A stretch of DNA of 64,000 bases from positions 1 to 64,000 of the forward strand of contig JAZDSV010000017.1 of assembly GCA_036784855.1 (NCBI GenBank), given 5' to 3'. Within the stretch, counting starts at the first letter, position 1. Every line of letters begins with the position of its first letter. The stretch comes from Aphelidium insulamus. Taxonomy: Eukaryota > Aphelidiomycota > Aphelidea > Aphelidiaceae. The notes beneath the pieces are model-generated. The model was not told the DNA's origin and searched no databases. It worked only from the letters and a program-made list of their open reading frames with translations. A program made the translations under genes and the position numbers. Positions 45,774 through 58,605 of the stretch are shown here, in pieces.

Positions 45774-48700
45774 CTACAGCTCCAAAACATCGAAGCCGGC
45801 CACACAGTTGTCGAACTGCTCATCGTTATTGCCAGAACGAGTTTCCATCTGATCTGAGGTCATCGAGGTCTCAAGGGCAGGGCGGCTCCTTATTATGGTG
45901 ATGTTGCCCAGTTCCGCCATTTGCCGCACATTAGTGAATTTTACAGATGCTGGCTGTGAATTGCGTCTAGCCGATGCTGGCGGTGCAATGAAACTTGGAT
46001 CCGGATACCTATAGTCTGGCTCCTGTGCTCGCTTCACGTTGTGCGCAAATATTTCACACAACAGATCGCAGCAGTTTAGCCACGGGAAGGAGAACAGTGG
46101 TGCTTGGCGGCGTGAGGCTCGGTCAGTCGGATGCAAACGCCGATCATACGAAACAAGGTACCATGCAGATGCCTTCTGGTAGGCTGCGGATGACTTGACC
46201 GGCCTCCACTCACCGACATCGTCTTTTCCTGGCACTTCAGTGTATGTGCCGATCGCGGTCCAAAAGCGGCGCATGTACTGAGCCGTCAACTTGCGCAAAA
46301 GTTCCTGTATCAGCTCGCACATTTCAAACTCGCCCTTGACTTTGCGGCGAGATAGGATCAGCTGACTGACCAGCTCGAATTCCGACCGCGTATTATACTG
46401 GCACATAAGTCGCCGAATGGCAAAATCCCACGATTTTTTCACGTAAATTGCGTCGGCTACATAGGTATCGTAGCCCGGCACTAGGAACCTGGAGTCCACG
46501 CGAAAGTCGTACGCCGGCCGAAATGATCGTTCGTGCACCTCGCGGTACAATTTACCAAGCGCCTTCTTGGACTCGTACATTGGTTTGCTTGACCGACCGA
46601 CGAAATCAGGAAATGCTTGCACAAAGAACCGTTGCGGGTCTAGCGAGGTAAATGGACGTAATCACATAAACATGCATAAATACAAATATATACGGACGTA
46701 CCATATGCTGCCGGTATACCAGTCTTTGGAAAATCCACCGCGGTAGAATGTAATCGAGCCAACTGTATGCATTTATCCGACATTGCGCCCTTGAGCGACA
46801 GATCGGCGTGCACTTTATGCGCGACTGCAATAAGGCCCAAATTATCGTTGCGTATGTAGTCGACCATAAATTCCTTGATATCACCAATCTCTACTTCACG
46901 TCCTGGATCAAGAGGGGCTGGCGCGGAATAATCCAGCGGCTGGTAGTTGCGTATTGGAGGGATGAGCGAAGTGTTCCAGGTGACAAAGTACACGTCGCCA
47001 TCCAGATCCGACCCCGAAGCCTCATACGTGTGCGGCCTTGGCCCTTTCTGCGGAAAAACGACCACATCACGGTAGTGTCCTGCGTTGGTGGGTATGACTG
47101 CAGCACAAATACTGAATTGTAAAAACACTTACGCAACGCCGCATGGTCCACACAGGTCAGCACACGCACATCGCCCGAATGCACCGCGGGCATTTTGGCC
47201 ATGAGTACGGTGCCCTTGACGACCTTGACATCACTGTGGCCGCTCGGATGCTCTTTTAAGGAACCGTCCGGCACCGTATACTGTACAAATAACTGGCCAT
47301 ACTCCAACGTGCCAGTTTCATCCAAAACGCCCATCAGCTGGACTCCGTCCTGAACATGAATTCTTGCCTTGAACTTGACATCGCGCAGCTTGCGGCACTG
47401 AAACAGCTTGATCATGTTGGTCATGAACGGACCATGATCCATAGGGACACCAGCACGCAAGAGTTTGACCAGTGCAGTCAGGGTCAGATTGCCTGACGCA
47501 TATGGCGCCAGAATATCCACAGCCACAGCTCTGTCGTTGAACATGAGATCCAGACGACGTTGCATATCTCGTTGCAGCCGCAAGAATTTAGTGTCATCAA
47601 CGCGCATCGACGTTAGTAACGTGATAATCTGATGATTCAGGTATGCCGGTCCATAGCGGCTATATCAGGTCAATTAAGATCAACAATGATGACAATCACC
47701 TGGCGCGAATAATGTCCAACGAGGCATGGTCGTTGGTAAACTTCTTCATGCTAGGCCGAAACTGCAATGGTGCTTCTCCCTTGGCATCGATGGAAGGATC
47801 GCAGCAAAGAACACCCTTGTATCCTTGCATGCGCACCTGAAAAGCGCAGCTGGGTGGATTGAGGGAAAGTTCAGAATTGATCCTGTTACACAGAGCCTGT
47901 GATATCTTTCCGATACCATCGGAGAAGCAGTAGCCATTCCGCTCCACATCCGCGATCTCCGTGCAAGGAAATTTTGACGCCTCAATCGGAGTGGCACTGG
48001 AGAAGCATTGGCCCAGTCGCGCAGCATACTTTCCCACACTGCGAATATGGGCAAAATCTCCCATCCACAATCTAATTCGCCCAGCGTCAAGTACGCATTT
48101 CTCCATACTGCAATCGCTTGATGTGTCCGTGTGTGGCGCAAAGAACCAGCAGGAATGTTCGCGCAGCTGGCTACCTATGCAAGCACGATGTTGATCAGTG
48201 AACAAGTACGCATGTATCACTCACTGGAGAAGGCGAGAAAATCGTAGTGCCGTGTTCCTACGGCAATACCGGACTCCAGCACTGATCGTATTCTATGAAC
48301 GATTTCATCCGCCAAACTAGAGCCTTCTAAGTGCTTGTCGCAATTCTCATCAGCAAATGCTACTCGAAGAAAGTTGTCCACGCAGTGAATGTGTTTTCGC
48401 AGTACCCGGTTCCCCAATTCAATCTGCAACATGTCACTGCCTCGCAAAACAGCTGGCACCTTACTTACCGTAGGCGGAGCAAAGAGCAACCTGGTTGGGG
48501 TCACGTAGAGCTTGCGTACCAGAAGACAATGAGCCGGAATGGCCTTTTTTTCCCGATTATTTGGCACGGCTGCGCACATTTCGGTAAAGGTATTGGACGG
48601 ATGGAATATTTTCTGTTTGCCGGCAACCATCAGTTCGAGCGCGGCACACGCAATCGAGGCAGGACTGCGACAAATAAGATCGAGAAAAGGTTTGCTAACA

Positions 48701-50051
48701 AGATAGCATGGCAGCCAGCCGTTTGACACCAGACACTTGAGCAAATAGAATATGTTAAACGGCAGCTCATCGACCATATCGTCCAGATTCTCCCACGGGT
48801 CAGATAGTTCAGTACATATACGCAAACGGGTTCCCACTGTCGGCGGCGTATTGTCCGGCATTTGGCGAAAGAAACGAGAAACACTGCGAAGCTTCTGCAG
48901 TACTTCGTCGGCAGGAGATATCGCTAGACGAAACCTGTATGCCAGGTGTCGGCCAAAATCAATGTTGTCATATGGTGCATTGACGGCGCGGATCCGGTGC
49001 CACACGGTCTTTTTAGTTCGGCGCCATTCCTAAAAACGCATATTAAGCATGGCTAGCCACAAAACAATGAAGAGTCGCACCCAGACGCCAAACTCTTCCA
49101 CGGTGCCCAACTTGCCACTGTACATTTTCGGTGTGGCAGAAATGTCCAAAGTTAGCCAAACTGAACGGTCACCGGCTATGGACTGCTCCTGATCCTGTTC
49201 CACCAGCACATAGTCATACACGTCGAGAAAAGATACTTCAAACTTGTATTCGGCGTCGGTTGCTTTCAAAACCCAGCGCAAACGCCGCAGTGAGCCATTG
49301 AACTCTAGTCGCATTTCAGGGGCGCTAGCTACTTCGTGCGGTGCGTAGAACACGTTTTCACCAACAAACTGGTACACATTAACTTCATTCTGTATATATG
49401 TAATGAATGTAGAAAATATCTGGTGCCATCCACATACAAAGGCTTATTCAAAGAAACAAGCCATAACGTATCATACCGTCCCTATCTGCACGTTCACTAC
49501 TTCAAAAGAAACGACATTGTCCGCAGCGGGCAATGCACTATCGCTTTGGAGCGTGCTTTGTCTCGAAATTTCAGACATTGTTGAGAGCGTGCTACGATCG
49601 CGGACGACACTTCTCGTGGCATTTGTTGATGTGACTGCAGTTGGCGCTGACTTTGCCATTGCCTCCTCAACATCGCGAAAAGAAACTCGTTGCAATCGCA
49701 CAAATCGGTTCATGAATGAAAAGGCCGGACCATTCTCGGTGATTAGATGGCCACCGGGAGCGGCAGCTGCTCGGCTGTTATCATTCAGCATATTACGTGT
49801 TAATACTCTGTACCGTCCGCGGGAGCCGACAAGGCTTGAAATAGCGCGGTGGGAAACGATTTGAAGGTGACGAATGCGACACCACGCGAGCGGCCAGTGG
49901 TGGCATCATGTACAACATGCACGTGTTGCAGCACCCCAAAGCGGCGGAAATGTTCCTCAACATCTGCCGCACGAGCGGTCGCATCCACGTTGGTAACGCG
50001 AAAAGTGGCCGCGCTATCTTCGTCGTCGGTGTCGGTGTCGCCACGCGCCAT
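45774..50051 (-). CDS. RNA-dependent RNA polymerase with N-terminal RRM
   Basis: Eight exons (50051-49814, 49766-49477, 49389-49081, 49029-48225, 48174-47700, 47659-47133, 47097-46702, 46639-45774) give 1301 residues. This is the eukaryotic RDR/QDE-1 family that makes double-stranded RNA for small-RNA silencing. The N-terminus is an RRM (ATFRVTNV..., then RGVAFVTF). The body has the family blocks ACIGSQLREHSCWFFAP-like, RLWMGDFAHIRSVGKYAARLGQCFSS, ADVERNGYCFSDGIGKIS, FQVRMQGYKGVL and the catalytic loop ASGSDLDGDVYFVTW near residue 915, with the three metal-binding aspartates of DLDGD intact. Downstream NDNLGLIAVAHKVHADLSLKG and AVDFPKTG are also typical. Exon phases are consistent throughout. 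It appears complete and active. Confidence 0.93.
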
Positions 50052-50110
50052 TTTTTGCAACGGTGTGATCAATCGGTGTCGCACTCACGTGGCTCGTCAA
50101 TCATCACGGC

Positions 50111-50223
50111 GGAAAGAAAAAGAATAAGAAAAAGAAAAAGAAAAAGAAAAAGAAAAAGAAAAAGAAAAAGAAAAAGAAAAAGAAAAAGAAAAAGAAAAAG
50201 AAAAAGAAAAAGAAGAAAAAAAG
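50111..50223. repeat. GAAAAA hexanucleotide repeat
   Basis: About 16 perfect AAAAAG units in the 254-bp divergent gap between the RdRP and RhoGAP start codons. A-rich on the plus strand, so a pyrimidine tract on the RdRP strand. Confidence 0.95.
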
Positions 50224-50305
50224 GGGCGTCAAGTGGCTGAGCTACGCCCAATTTCTTTTCTTTCCCATAGTGCAGCACCCACTCACCTCAGACGGGCAGT
50301 CCACC

Positions 50306-53300
50306 ATGTCGCTTTTGGTCAACGATCGTCAGTCAGCGCTGATGATGATGCCAGTGGAGCCTGAAGTGGCTGCCAACCTGCTAATATTGCGTGCTGAGAT
50401 TCCTCATGCCGGCATCCGCAAAGCTATACGCGTGCAGATAGATGACTCGGTTGGCGCAGTAGTGCGTCAGCTGCTCGACAAGGTTACCCATGCTGACAGC
50501 ACGGCGTGTGCCTCTGCGCCACGCTCTGTTTTGGAATCTCCGCTATATTTGTCTCCGTCATCGCAAATCAATGATCAGGCCACTCCTGGTTTCCGATTAT
50601 TTCGTCCCGGTGTCGATGCAGATGGCGGAACTGACTGTGGCAGCGCGTCGGCATTGATGGATGCTTCCGAGATCTCCTCGCGATCACTTCGTTGCCGCCA
50701 CGCGCCTTCTACCCACGATCCGTCACATTGCACTGACCACGGCAAATGGATGGACAATGATCGCTCGCTGGCGGATTATGGACCATGGGCTCACAATGAT
50801 CCTGTGGAATTGCGGTGGTTTCCGCCGCCCATTCTTCGGCGAAAAGCAAGTCGTCGTAATATACTCAAGCTCTCCACGCACGACGTAGAGCTTGGAGCAG
50901 GCGGCGAATTGTCGCCGAAATTCGCGCCACAGTCACCGAGCCGGTCATGTGATACCGGCACGACGGATCATTTTTATGGTGCCGTCGATGTCTCAAGTGC
51001 CGCTGAAGATTCTCACGCGAAAAAGGACAAAAAGTCCACCACTATGCGTCGTTTGGGAAAAATCGTGGCCCAGAAAACGTCTGCTAGTATACTGGAGAGT
51101 CCCAATAATGCCATCAAGGTGTCACCGCATTTTGGATTTAGCGGAGGTGCTGCCGAGAAGGCCAGGACCATGGGAGGCAGTGTGTCGGCTCTGAAGAAGG
51201 AAATCGGAGGGAGGCCAGCGTTTGGAGTTGCTCTATCTCGGGTTTCCCGACATGCACGTACTGACGTGCCAATCATTGTAGAAAAACTTTTGACCTACTT
51301 GGAGGAAAATGGTATTAATGATATTGCATAACCTATGAGCGATTAACTGTAGTCAGATTTACAGTCGGAAGGATTGTTTCGGCTTAGCGGAGCGTCATCG
51401 GTGGTGAATACCTTGAAAAGACGTCTAGACTCTGGGTCATTGGATATGAGCTCGATGCAGTTGGATGAACATATAACCAGAGGATTAAGCATTGACGGCC
51501 ATTCAGTTGCTGGAGTACTAAAGCTGTATTTGCGCGAATTGCCCGATCCATTGCTCACACGAAAGCTTTACAATTTTTGGATTGCAGCCCAGGGTACATT
51601 GGTCTGAACCTGGTATTTTCTAATATCGTAGATATCGGAGACATCAACAGTAGGACAGAGGTTATGTTTTGGTTAGTGCAGGCACTTCCCAAACCAAATC
51701 AAGCACTGCTACGTCGTTTGTGCGAATTTTTTAAACTTCTCTCCCGGTTCACGAGCGCCAACAAGGTTTGTAATGCGCCATCTATGACATGCAGAAAATA
51801 ATGCATTGCAGATGACAGAGCAAAACCTGGCCACTATACTAGGGCCAAACATTTTGCGCTTGCCTGCAGACTCTTCCGCCCAAATGGTAAATCATGTTTC
51901 GGCAGTCAACGAGTGTGCGCTAATGTTGATCCGCTCTGATATTCGTTCAATAATCAACTGCAAACATATTTCTGATGTTGCCGCTATTTTACATCAGAAG
52001 TTTGATCAAGTTAATCCATACGGTTCCACAAGTTTACCAGTGCAGTACGTTTGCCTCGCTCAGGCGCTTTACGATCACCAACCGAACAACGACTGTGCTG
52101 AAGGCACATCTGCTTCAATCAACGAAGAATGTCCTAGTGACATCATGGTCAAAGAGCTTGACTTCAAGACTAATGACGTCTTTTTAATACGATCCCTGTC
52201 TCAGCTGCTGTCAGACAGCAATCGGCAACTGCCAGAAAAAGGGAAAGCTGCTGACACTTGGTGGATTGCCGAAAAGTTTGGCGCTGTGGCCTGCTCATCG
52301 TCGGGAAGGCCAACCGGTATAGTGCCGAGCAATTATGTCAAGATTGTGGCACGACTACCTCACTTTGGTACTAACGCCGAAAACAGTGATGATTGCACGT
52401 CGTCGATTAAATTACCGGAACTGTGTGTGGATGTTGGTGAACCACGTGCTTTATTGCTTCATAATGGTGATGGCGATGGTGAAACCTCTATATTCCCTTC
52501 AGTGTCTGCAGCAATATCTGGAAATAATGATAATGCAAGGGCTGCGGGCGAAAAAGTTATCACTGTGGGCGAGCCGAGTTCTTCGAAATCGGGATTATGC
52601 GATTCGTATTCTCAAACTGATTACGGGCATTACACTTTAGATGTCGATGCGCAGACTGCGTCCACCAACGCAGACGATTACTTGGAGCTGCGCCGCTTGA
52701 CAGACAAAGTTTTTATACTGAAGCGCGAAAAGAGCCAGCTGTTAAACACGATACGCGATTTACGGCTACAGCTTGCTGCTGTCCAGCGCCAGCCACGGTC
52801 TCCTGCTCTTGCGCCAAGCGTTATGACGCAGTCATCTGGGGTTACAAAAATGCACGACGGCGTACTGGTCGATTGCACGAGCATTGCATCGTGCCCATCA
52901 AGTCCGATGAGCAGACCAGCTGAACACTCAATGTCTGATTCGCATGCTGGAACCGTAGACGCTGATAAACCTACGCGGCTAACCGCTAACCGACTTGGTA
53001 ACCGATCATCGTATCTGCCATCTCCGCCGCCGGATCAAATGAATGTGCCTCCGCCGCCTCCTGAAGATGTGTTCCTGGACATGGATTTGCGTGAATTGCC
53101 ACATAGTCGCGGTAAAACAGCTACACTAAGCGTTCGCACATCTGAAACGGGCGCCGCTGGACGGCAGTACGCAACTCTCCCCAACGACGGCAGGCCGTTT
53201 TCTATATTCCCAATGCCACACGATGCGGCCGCGACTTCGCCGCATGAGTTGTACAAATTCCACTTCCCGCCACCTCCGCCGTTCAATCCACCGCCACCTC

Positions 53301-53317
53301 GCGACTCTCCACAATAA
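50306..53317 (+). CDS. RhoGAP protein with SH3 domain and coiled coil
   Basis: Four exons (50306-51311, 51357-51593, 51632-51765, 51812-53317) give 960 residues. N-terminal region (LLILRAEIPHAGIRKAIRVQ, DDSVGAVVRQLLDKV) looks like a ubiquitin-fold domain of the talin F0 or RA type. A disordered stretch with RRKASRRNI follows, then the RhoGAP domain at about 320-520: FGVALSRVSRHARTDVPIIV, catalytic-arginine loop EGLFRLSGASS, KLYLRELPDPLL, and NLATILGPNILR. An SH3 domain follows (CLAQALYDH ... DVFLIRS ... WWIAEKFG ... GIVPSNYVKIV) with long inserts in its RT loop and before the WW strand. Next is a coiled coil (LELRRLTDKVFILKREKSQL) and a proline-rich tail. It should switch off Rho-family GTPases near actin. 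Confidence 0.9.
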
Positions 53318-53380
53318 TTTTGGTTGTTCAATGGCTACTATCAAAATATACAGCATCTTATCATCTTCATCTTATTCACT

Positions 53381-55292
53381 TTAATGATGATAGCTGGAAC
53401 GATGCTGTGAGCTGCGCCCACGCAGCGAAGATCGCGGACTGCCAGGTGTCGAGGTCCGACCAGTGTGTTTAGGCGGCACGTCAAGGGCCAGCCGATCTCG
53501 CTCCCTTTGTCGTTCTCGTTCCCTGTCACGCCCACGGCCCGGCAAAGCAATCCGATGTGGCATACTAGACCCCGTCTCGGGCACATCCTCAGGCCGCGGT
53601 CGTCGCGTATGACCACTTTGATTTGTCGAGCAGTGGGATAATTGGCGATGCTGATGAATGGGCATGTTCGGTTCGCTGCCGTGGTGACGTGGAGAGAGCA
53701 GGTGTGGCCGGTCGAGGACTGACGATGAGGTATCGTAACGATTCGGTGCATAGCGCGGCGGCTCGCGGGAAAACTCTTGCGGAGGTCGTTGTTGCTTATT
53801 GTACTGGCGTCTGTCGCGGGGCTGACTCGGAAAGTCGTCATTGCGGCGACTAGGACCAAGTGTGGGCGCTTGAGCGGAGTGTGGTCGACGCCAAGATCCA
53901 CCATCGAATGAGTCGGTGGGAGATGGCTCCGGTGGCAGTACTGAAGGCGGCGAAAAAAGCCGCGCCGATTCTTTCCTGTCGCCAGTGCGATGATAACTTA
54001 GATCAGCGGTGCTGCTACGACGAGATGACGAGTAATCTGAACGCCAGTCGTCACCTGTTCGTCCATCGGCAGAATACTTATAGTTTTCACCCCTGCCAGC
54101 GTTGCGAAGATTATTGTTGAGCGCGAGTGGCACCTGACGTATCGCCATATTGCCATCATCAGTGCTGTCAGGATGGCGACGGGTACGGTCATCTGGGACA
54201 TTTTGCCGTCGTTCTCGGGAATACCAGTCCAATTCATCAGTTTGTTCCAGCCTGTTCAGCGATGCTACGGGCGAGTCAATTGGTGGCGACCGTTGGTGCT
54301 CGCCACTCGCTAACGACAAACTATTGGTTCGTACAACCGGTGCATCCCACAGCGGCGCCGCCGAAGGTCTGCGAGGCGATTGCTTTCGGTCAATTGCACC
54401 TGCAGTCCAGTCATTGGCTCGATGCGCAGCTCCATCCCATCGCGGTACATCATCCTCCTCAACAATATACGGCGATTTCACCGCATCAGTAACGGTGGCA
54501 GCGGGGGAGTGCAGCGGAGTCGTCTCATTAGCGCCGGTGTTGGGACTGCGTGATTTAGTCGCCAAACCGTCTGCCCCGCCGGACAGGCCATCTTCGTGCA
54601 AAGTAAAGTTCAATGCAGTGGGTGAACCAGCACTGAAATTGGACTGCGAGACTATTTTGTCCTCCTCGGCAGCAACATCCGCGGATCCTAGTTGGCTACC
54701 GAGACGCTTACGTTCATGCTCGGCAGAGATGATCTGTTTAAACAAGTTGAAATATTCATGCTTCTTTGCGCGGAGATCGCGAATTGCCGCTAATATGTCC
54801 TGCTCGGTCATTGCATCCAGCGTGTCGCCATCAGCGTTACTTGAGCCGGCACCACGACGCATTTTGGGGGGCTGACCGCATATATATCACTAATAATAAT
54901 GGCACATATGTCAACAAAGTTCTTACCAAAGCGCTTGTATCTGCGCCGCCTTGGATGTCTGCCTCAATCACGTCATCACGCAGTACACCGTTCAGCGACC
55001 GATCGTGGACCTGCCTGGCCGCTGATGCTAGCCAGCGGCGTACTGCGAGTGTCTTTGCGGACCAGCGAGTGGTCGCCGGGTCACTGAGGTTGCCGTTGCC
55101 CTCTTCCCCGCAATGAAGGTCTCCCTGGTCCCCACAAGAACCGTCGACATCACTTCTTGTATAGGAGCCGCAGTCATCCGAGGAGCCAGCGCCGTCATCT
55201 TCGTGGTACGGCCAGTCTGCCGGGGCATCCACGACAAAATACCGCAGCTGCGGCGCGCAGAGCAGATCGTCCTCCAGCGCGATGTCGTTCAT
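53381..55292 (-). CDS. Unrecognised Arg/Ser-rich disordered protein
   Basis: Two exons (55292-54927, 54871-53381) give 618 residues. Two parts look ordered: the N-terminal 120 residues with LRYFVVDAPADWPY and RRWLASAARQVHDRSLNGVLRDDVIEADI, and a helical segment after the intron (TEQDILAAIRDLRAKKHEYF, then NLFKQIISAEHERKRLG) that probably forms a coiled coil. The remaining 450 residues are rich in Arg, Ser, Pro and Asp with RD/RE runs near the end (GRGRDRERERQRERDR), like RNA-processing factors. I do not recognise the family. Confidence 0.65.
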
Positions 55293-55361
55293 GGGTAGAT
55301 TGTTCCTTTTTTTTTAAATTGCACGTTTATTTGTGAATGTCCTTCCAGGGAAAGCTGCTGC

Positions 55362-55400
<39 letters not shown>

Positions 55401-55758
55401 ATATGTATATGCATAGCAGTATTACAGTCTTGTCATAACTGTATGAGAACACAAGATTAAGACAGATCATTAAGACAGATCATAAGGCAGATTAGGCAAC
55501 ATCACACTTCACACCCGTATTGCTATTACTATAAATGTGTCGAGCAGGTATGTATTTTATTACGCAATCTAGTTCTATGTAGTTTGCTGCCTCAACCTCC
55601 TCCCCCCCCCCCCAACACCCATATGGCGGTGCTGCAGATTGTAGCATATGCAGTATGGCGTCTGAACTATATATAGTTGATATAGTCTACGTATACGTAG
55701 ACCATTTTAATTTGGCCGTATATGTAGGCAGGTTGAAATAATTGCCGTAATCGTGACC
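55293..55758. other. Divergent intergenic region with TA repeat, C run and palindrome
   Basis: 466 bp between two divergent genes. It holds a (TA)n microsatellite at about 55365-55412, a run of about twelve C at 55602-55613, and a perfect 18-bp palindrome at 55685-55702, 56 bp before the prenyltransferase ATG. No gene seen. Confidence 0.7.
55685..55702. promoter_or_regulatory. Perfect 18-bp palindrome upstream of the prenyltransferase
   Basis: GTCTACGTATACGTAGAC reads the same on both strands. Its position just upstream of the start codon at 55759 suits a dimeric factor site, but it could be chance in this TA-rich stretch. Confidence 0.3.
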
Positions 55759-57618
55759 ATGTCACGACGCGCTATTGCCGCACAAGCCCGGCGTTCCCTT
55801 TATCGGCCAGCCGCGGCAGCAGTAGTAGCAGCGGATGCGGAAACTTTAACGTGGCATGGTGCGCTGGATAATGCAGCGGCCCTGATTAACCCGTCCATCG
55901 CCAAGCCGCACCGCGGTCACCCGTCAGCCAACTTGCGCTCATGGCGCGATTCTGCCGCTGCTCTTCGACTTTTACGAAACGCGAGTGGCGGCACTGCATC
56001 ACACTTGGTCGTGGACAACTGGTTCTACACGCCACAGCTAGCGTGTGCTGAGCGCCGCGTACATGGTCCGGCCGCTGCTGTGCTCGGCTCAGGCGCCGTG
56101 GACATGACGTTCTTGACGCACAACATCAGACGGTTGATAAAGTCGCGCCATCCCGTGCTGAACACGGTTGCCGGGTACTACTTTAACGCGGATGGAAAAC
56201 GGATGCGGCCGCTCATTGTCATGCTCATGGGACAGGCAACACACGGGCCAGTAGGTACTGTCCCCCCTTCATCGCCGCAGCCGGACATGCAAACCGCACC
56301 TCATGCCACGCTGGCATTGATAACAGAACTTATACACACGGCATCGCTGCTGCATGACGATGTAATCGATGAGGCGTCGACACGCCGGTCCGTGCAGTCA
56401 GTGAACGCTGCATTCGGCAACAAGATGGCCATATTGGGAGGAGACTTTTTGCTATCACGCGCCTCTCTGGCACTGGCGCGGCTGGGAGTAAACAAAGTGG
56501 TGGAGCTGATGGCCGAGGTCATTAGCGAACTTGTTGAGGGCGAAGTCTTACAGTTTCGTGGGGCCGCGACCACCAGCGGCGCGGATGGCTCACCTCATGA
56601 GGGTACGTAAATATGTTAGCGCACTTGCTTCATGCACATCCACTGATCTATTGCCACTTTTGATATGGGTTGTTTATATTTTCAATATTATTGTGGTTAA
56701 TTAATTTGCAGTATTTTGTGTCGGCTCGGATAAGGCCTACGAAACATTGCGATGGGTAGATGACCATCAAGCTATATCCGCGTTGACAGCCTCATCGGGA
56801 ATTCCCTATTTGACTCTGTTTTCCCGGTTTCTTTACGAAAATGCCGGTGCAACAGGTTGCAAAGTGCAACCGTGGCACCGCACATACTTTGAACAGTACC
56901 TGCGCAAGACCTACATGAAGACCGCCTCGTTGCTGGCAAAAAGTTGTCGCAGTTCCGTACTGCTGCAGCGCTTCCCACCATCCGCGGAAAACGATCGGCT
57001 ACAAGATGCAGCGTTCCGATACGGCAAGCATTTAGGGATAGCATTTCAGGTAGTGACTCTACATATTTTTTTTGTCATACTGAAATATTAAATGTTATGA
57101 GGCTTTATGTATGCAGTTCTAATGTGCACAACATTGTTTTACATGGTGCTCATCGGTAACGGTGTTGTTCTTGTTTTTGTGTTGGGGTATCAAGTAAAGT
57201 TAAATATAGTTTATGCGCATTACGGCGGCATGGTGTTTAGTGACTCACATTACAGCTTGTGGACGATATGCTGGACTTTACTGCATCGGCCTCGGCACTG
57301 GGAAAACCCGCTGGTGGATCGGATATGAAGTTGGGATTAGCCACGGCGCCGGTACTATACGCTTCCATCGAGTTTCCCGGTGAATTACGGCCGCTTATTG
57401 ACCGCAAGTTCAGCGGAGAAAAACAAGGGCCGCGCGCGCAGGAAGACGTCGATAATGCACTGGAGTTGGTGCGCAAAAGTCGCGGCCTTGAGTGCACCAT
57501 GCAACTGGCCAAATGGCATAGCGACCGGGCGGTAGAAGCAATTATGACCCTGCCACCTAGCGCTGCACGAGAATCGTTGGCTAGCATTGCCACGGCCCTC
57601 CTGACTAGACAACGATAA
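55759..57618 (+). CDS. COQ1: Mitochondrial polyprenyl diphosphate synthase (ubiquinone side chain)
   Basis: Three exons (55759-56602, 56712-57049, 57256-57618) give 514 residues. It makes the long isoprenoid tail of ubiquinone. Presequence-like start (MSRRAIAAQARRSLYRPA). Catalytic features: YYFNADGKRMRPLIVMLMG, first Asp-rich motif LLHDDVIDEASTRR, NAAFGNKMAILGGDFLLSRA, and second Asp-rich motif LVDDMLDFTASASALGKPAGGSD. Between GEVLQFRGA and YLRKTYMKTASLLAKS there are about 75 residues where the family normally has 15-20; part of this insertion (CVGSDKAYETLRWVDDHQAI) is coded at the start of exon 2. The last intron is 206 bp. Chain length cannot be read from the sequence. Confidence 0.88.
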
Positions 57619-57683
57619 ATGAAATTATGATGGCCAATATTTCAATGTATGAATTGCTTGCTTGAACAGATTGAACATTCAAA

Positions 57684-58525
57684 ATGTACAATGCTTACCA
57701 GCGGATCAATGCGCTCTTTGCGCTCTTTCTGGCGGTCGGGTTCGCCGTACTGGCCGTGCTGAGGTGCGTGTCGTGCGTATGGCTGTCGGGTGTGCGTAAC
57801 ACTTGTGTAATACTGCCTGTCAGCGTGACCACCCCGTTCTTGGTGGCGTTGCCCAAGAGCAATTTGGACTCGGCGTGGATATCGCTGGATGGCGTTCGCT
57901 TGTCCGTGCCATCTGTTCATTCAGCTGTTGCAACATGATGAACTCGCTCACCATTTGATGCAGAGCTCACGGACGTTACGATCCGCACTACCAGATACGC
58001 GAGAGCCGCGAATATGCCTTCTTCGATGTCTCATTCTCTGCCGGTCCGTGCACCTGTCACCGTGGACATTGCGTGTCATGACACTGTGCGACTGCAGACC
58101 TTTCTCCCCTGTTCCACTGGTACACCAAACAGCTGTACGTGTGCCTACTGCTCGAGTACTCGACGGGCAAATTTGTACGCATCCAATGACATATTGCGGG
58201 ACTTGTCGCTAACTGCCACGCGGTCGCAGTCCACCAACCAGATAGTGGTCTGGGACGACATTCTGATGGACAAGGATGAGGCGCGGCTGGTGGATATGTC
58301 TGCCGTGGCCAACAAGTATGCCGTGCATGATATCAAGAACAAGTTGAAGTAAGAAGCGCCAGTGCTATCTAGCAGTTTTATCATCGCGCACACGTTTGTA
58401 GGAACAAAGAGGCTAACCTGTCGCTGCAATGGGAGGTGGCCCCGTGGTTTGGGGGTCTGCGCAGACTGCAGTCGGGGCCATCACTCAATTTTACGTTTCC
58501 CGACGGTTATTCCGCCGCTGTGTGA
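57684..58525 (+). CDS. SPC3: Signal peptidase complex subunit 3
   Basis: Six exons (57684-57763, 57824-57901, 57964-58043, 58098-58174, 58230-58348, 58402-58525) give 185 residues, the family size. A single N-terminal TM (NALFALFLAVGFAVLAVL) anchors it in the ER with a lumenal beta domain. Landmarks: YAFFDVSFSADLSPLFHWYTKQLYVCLLLEYST, NQIVVWDDILMDKDEA, YAVHDIKNKLKNKEANLSLQWEVAPWFGGL and a final FPDGYS. The joins were set by this alignment; all donors are GT. Confidence 0.9.
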
Positions 58526-58605
58526 TGTGCTATTTGACGACAATAAATTTCACTCTGTGGCGCTGTCACACGCATATTAATATTATTAATAATATTGCAC
58601 ATTGC

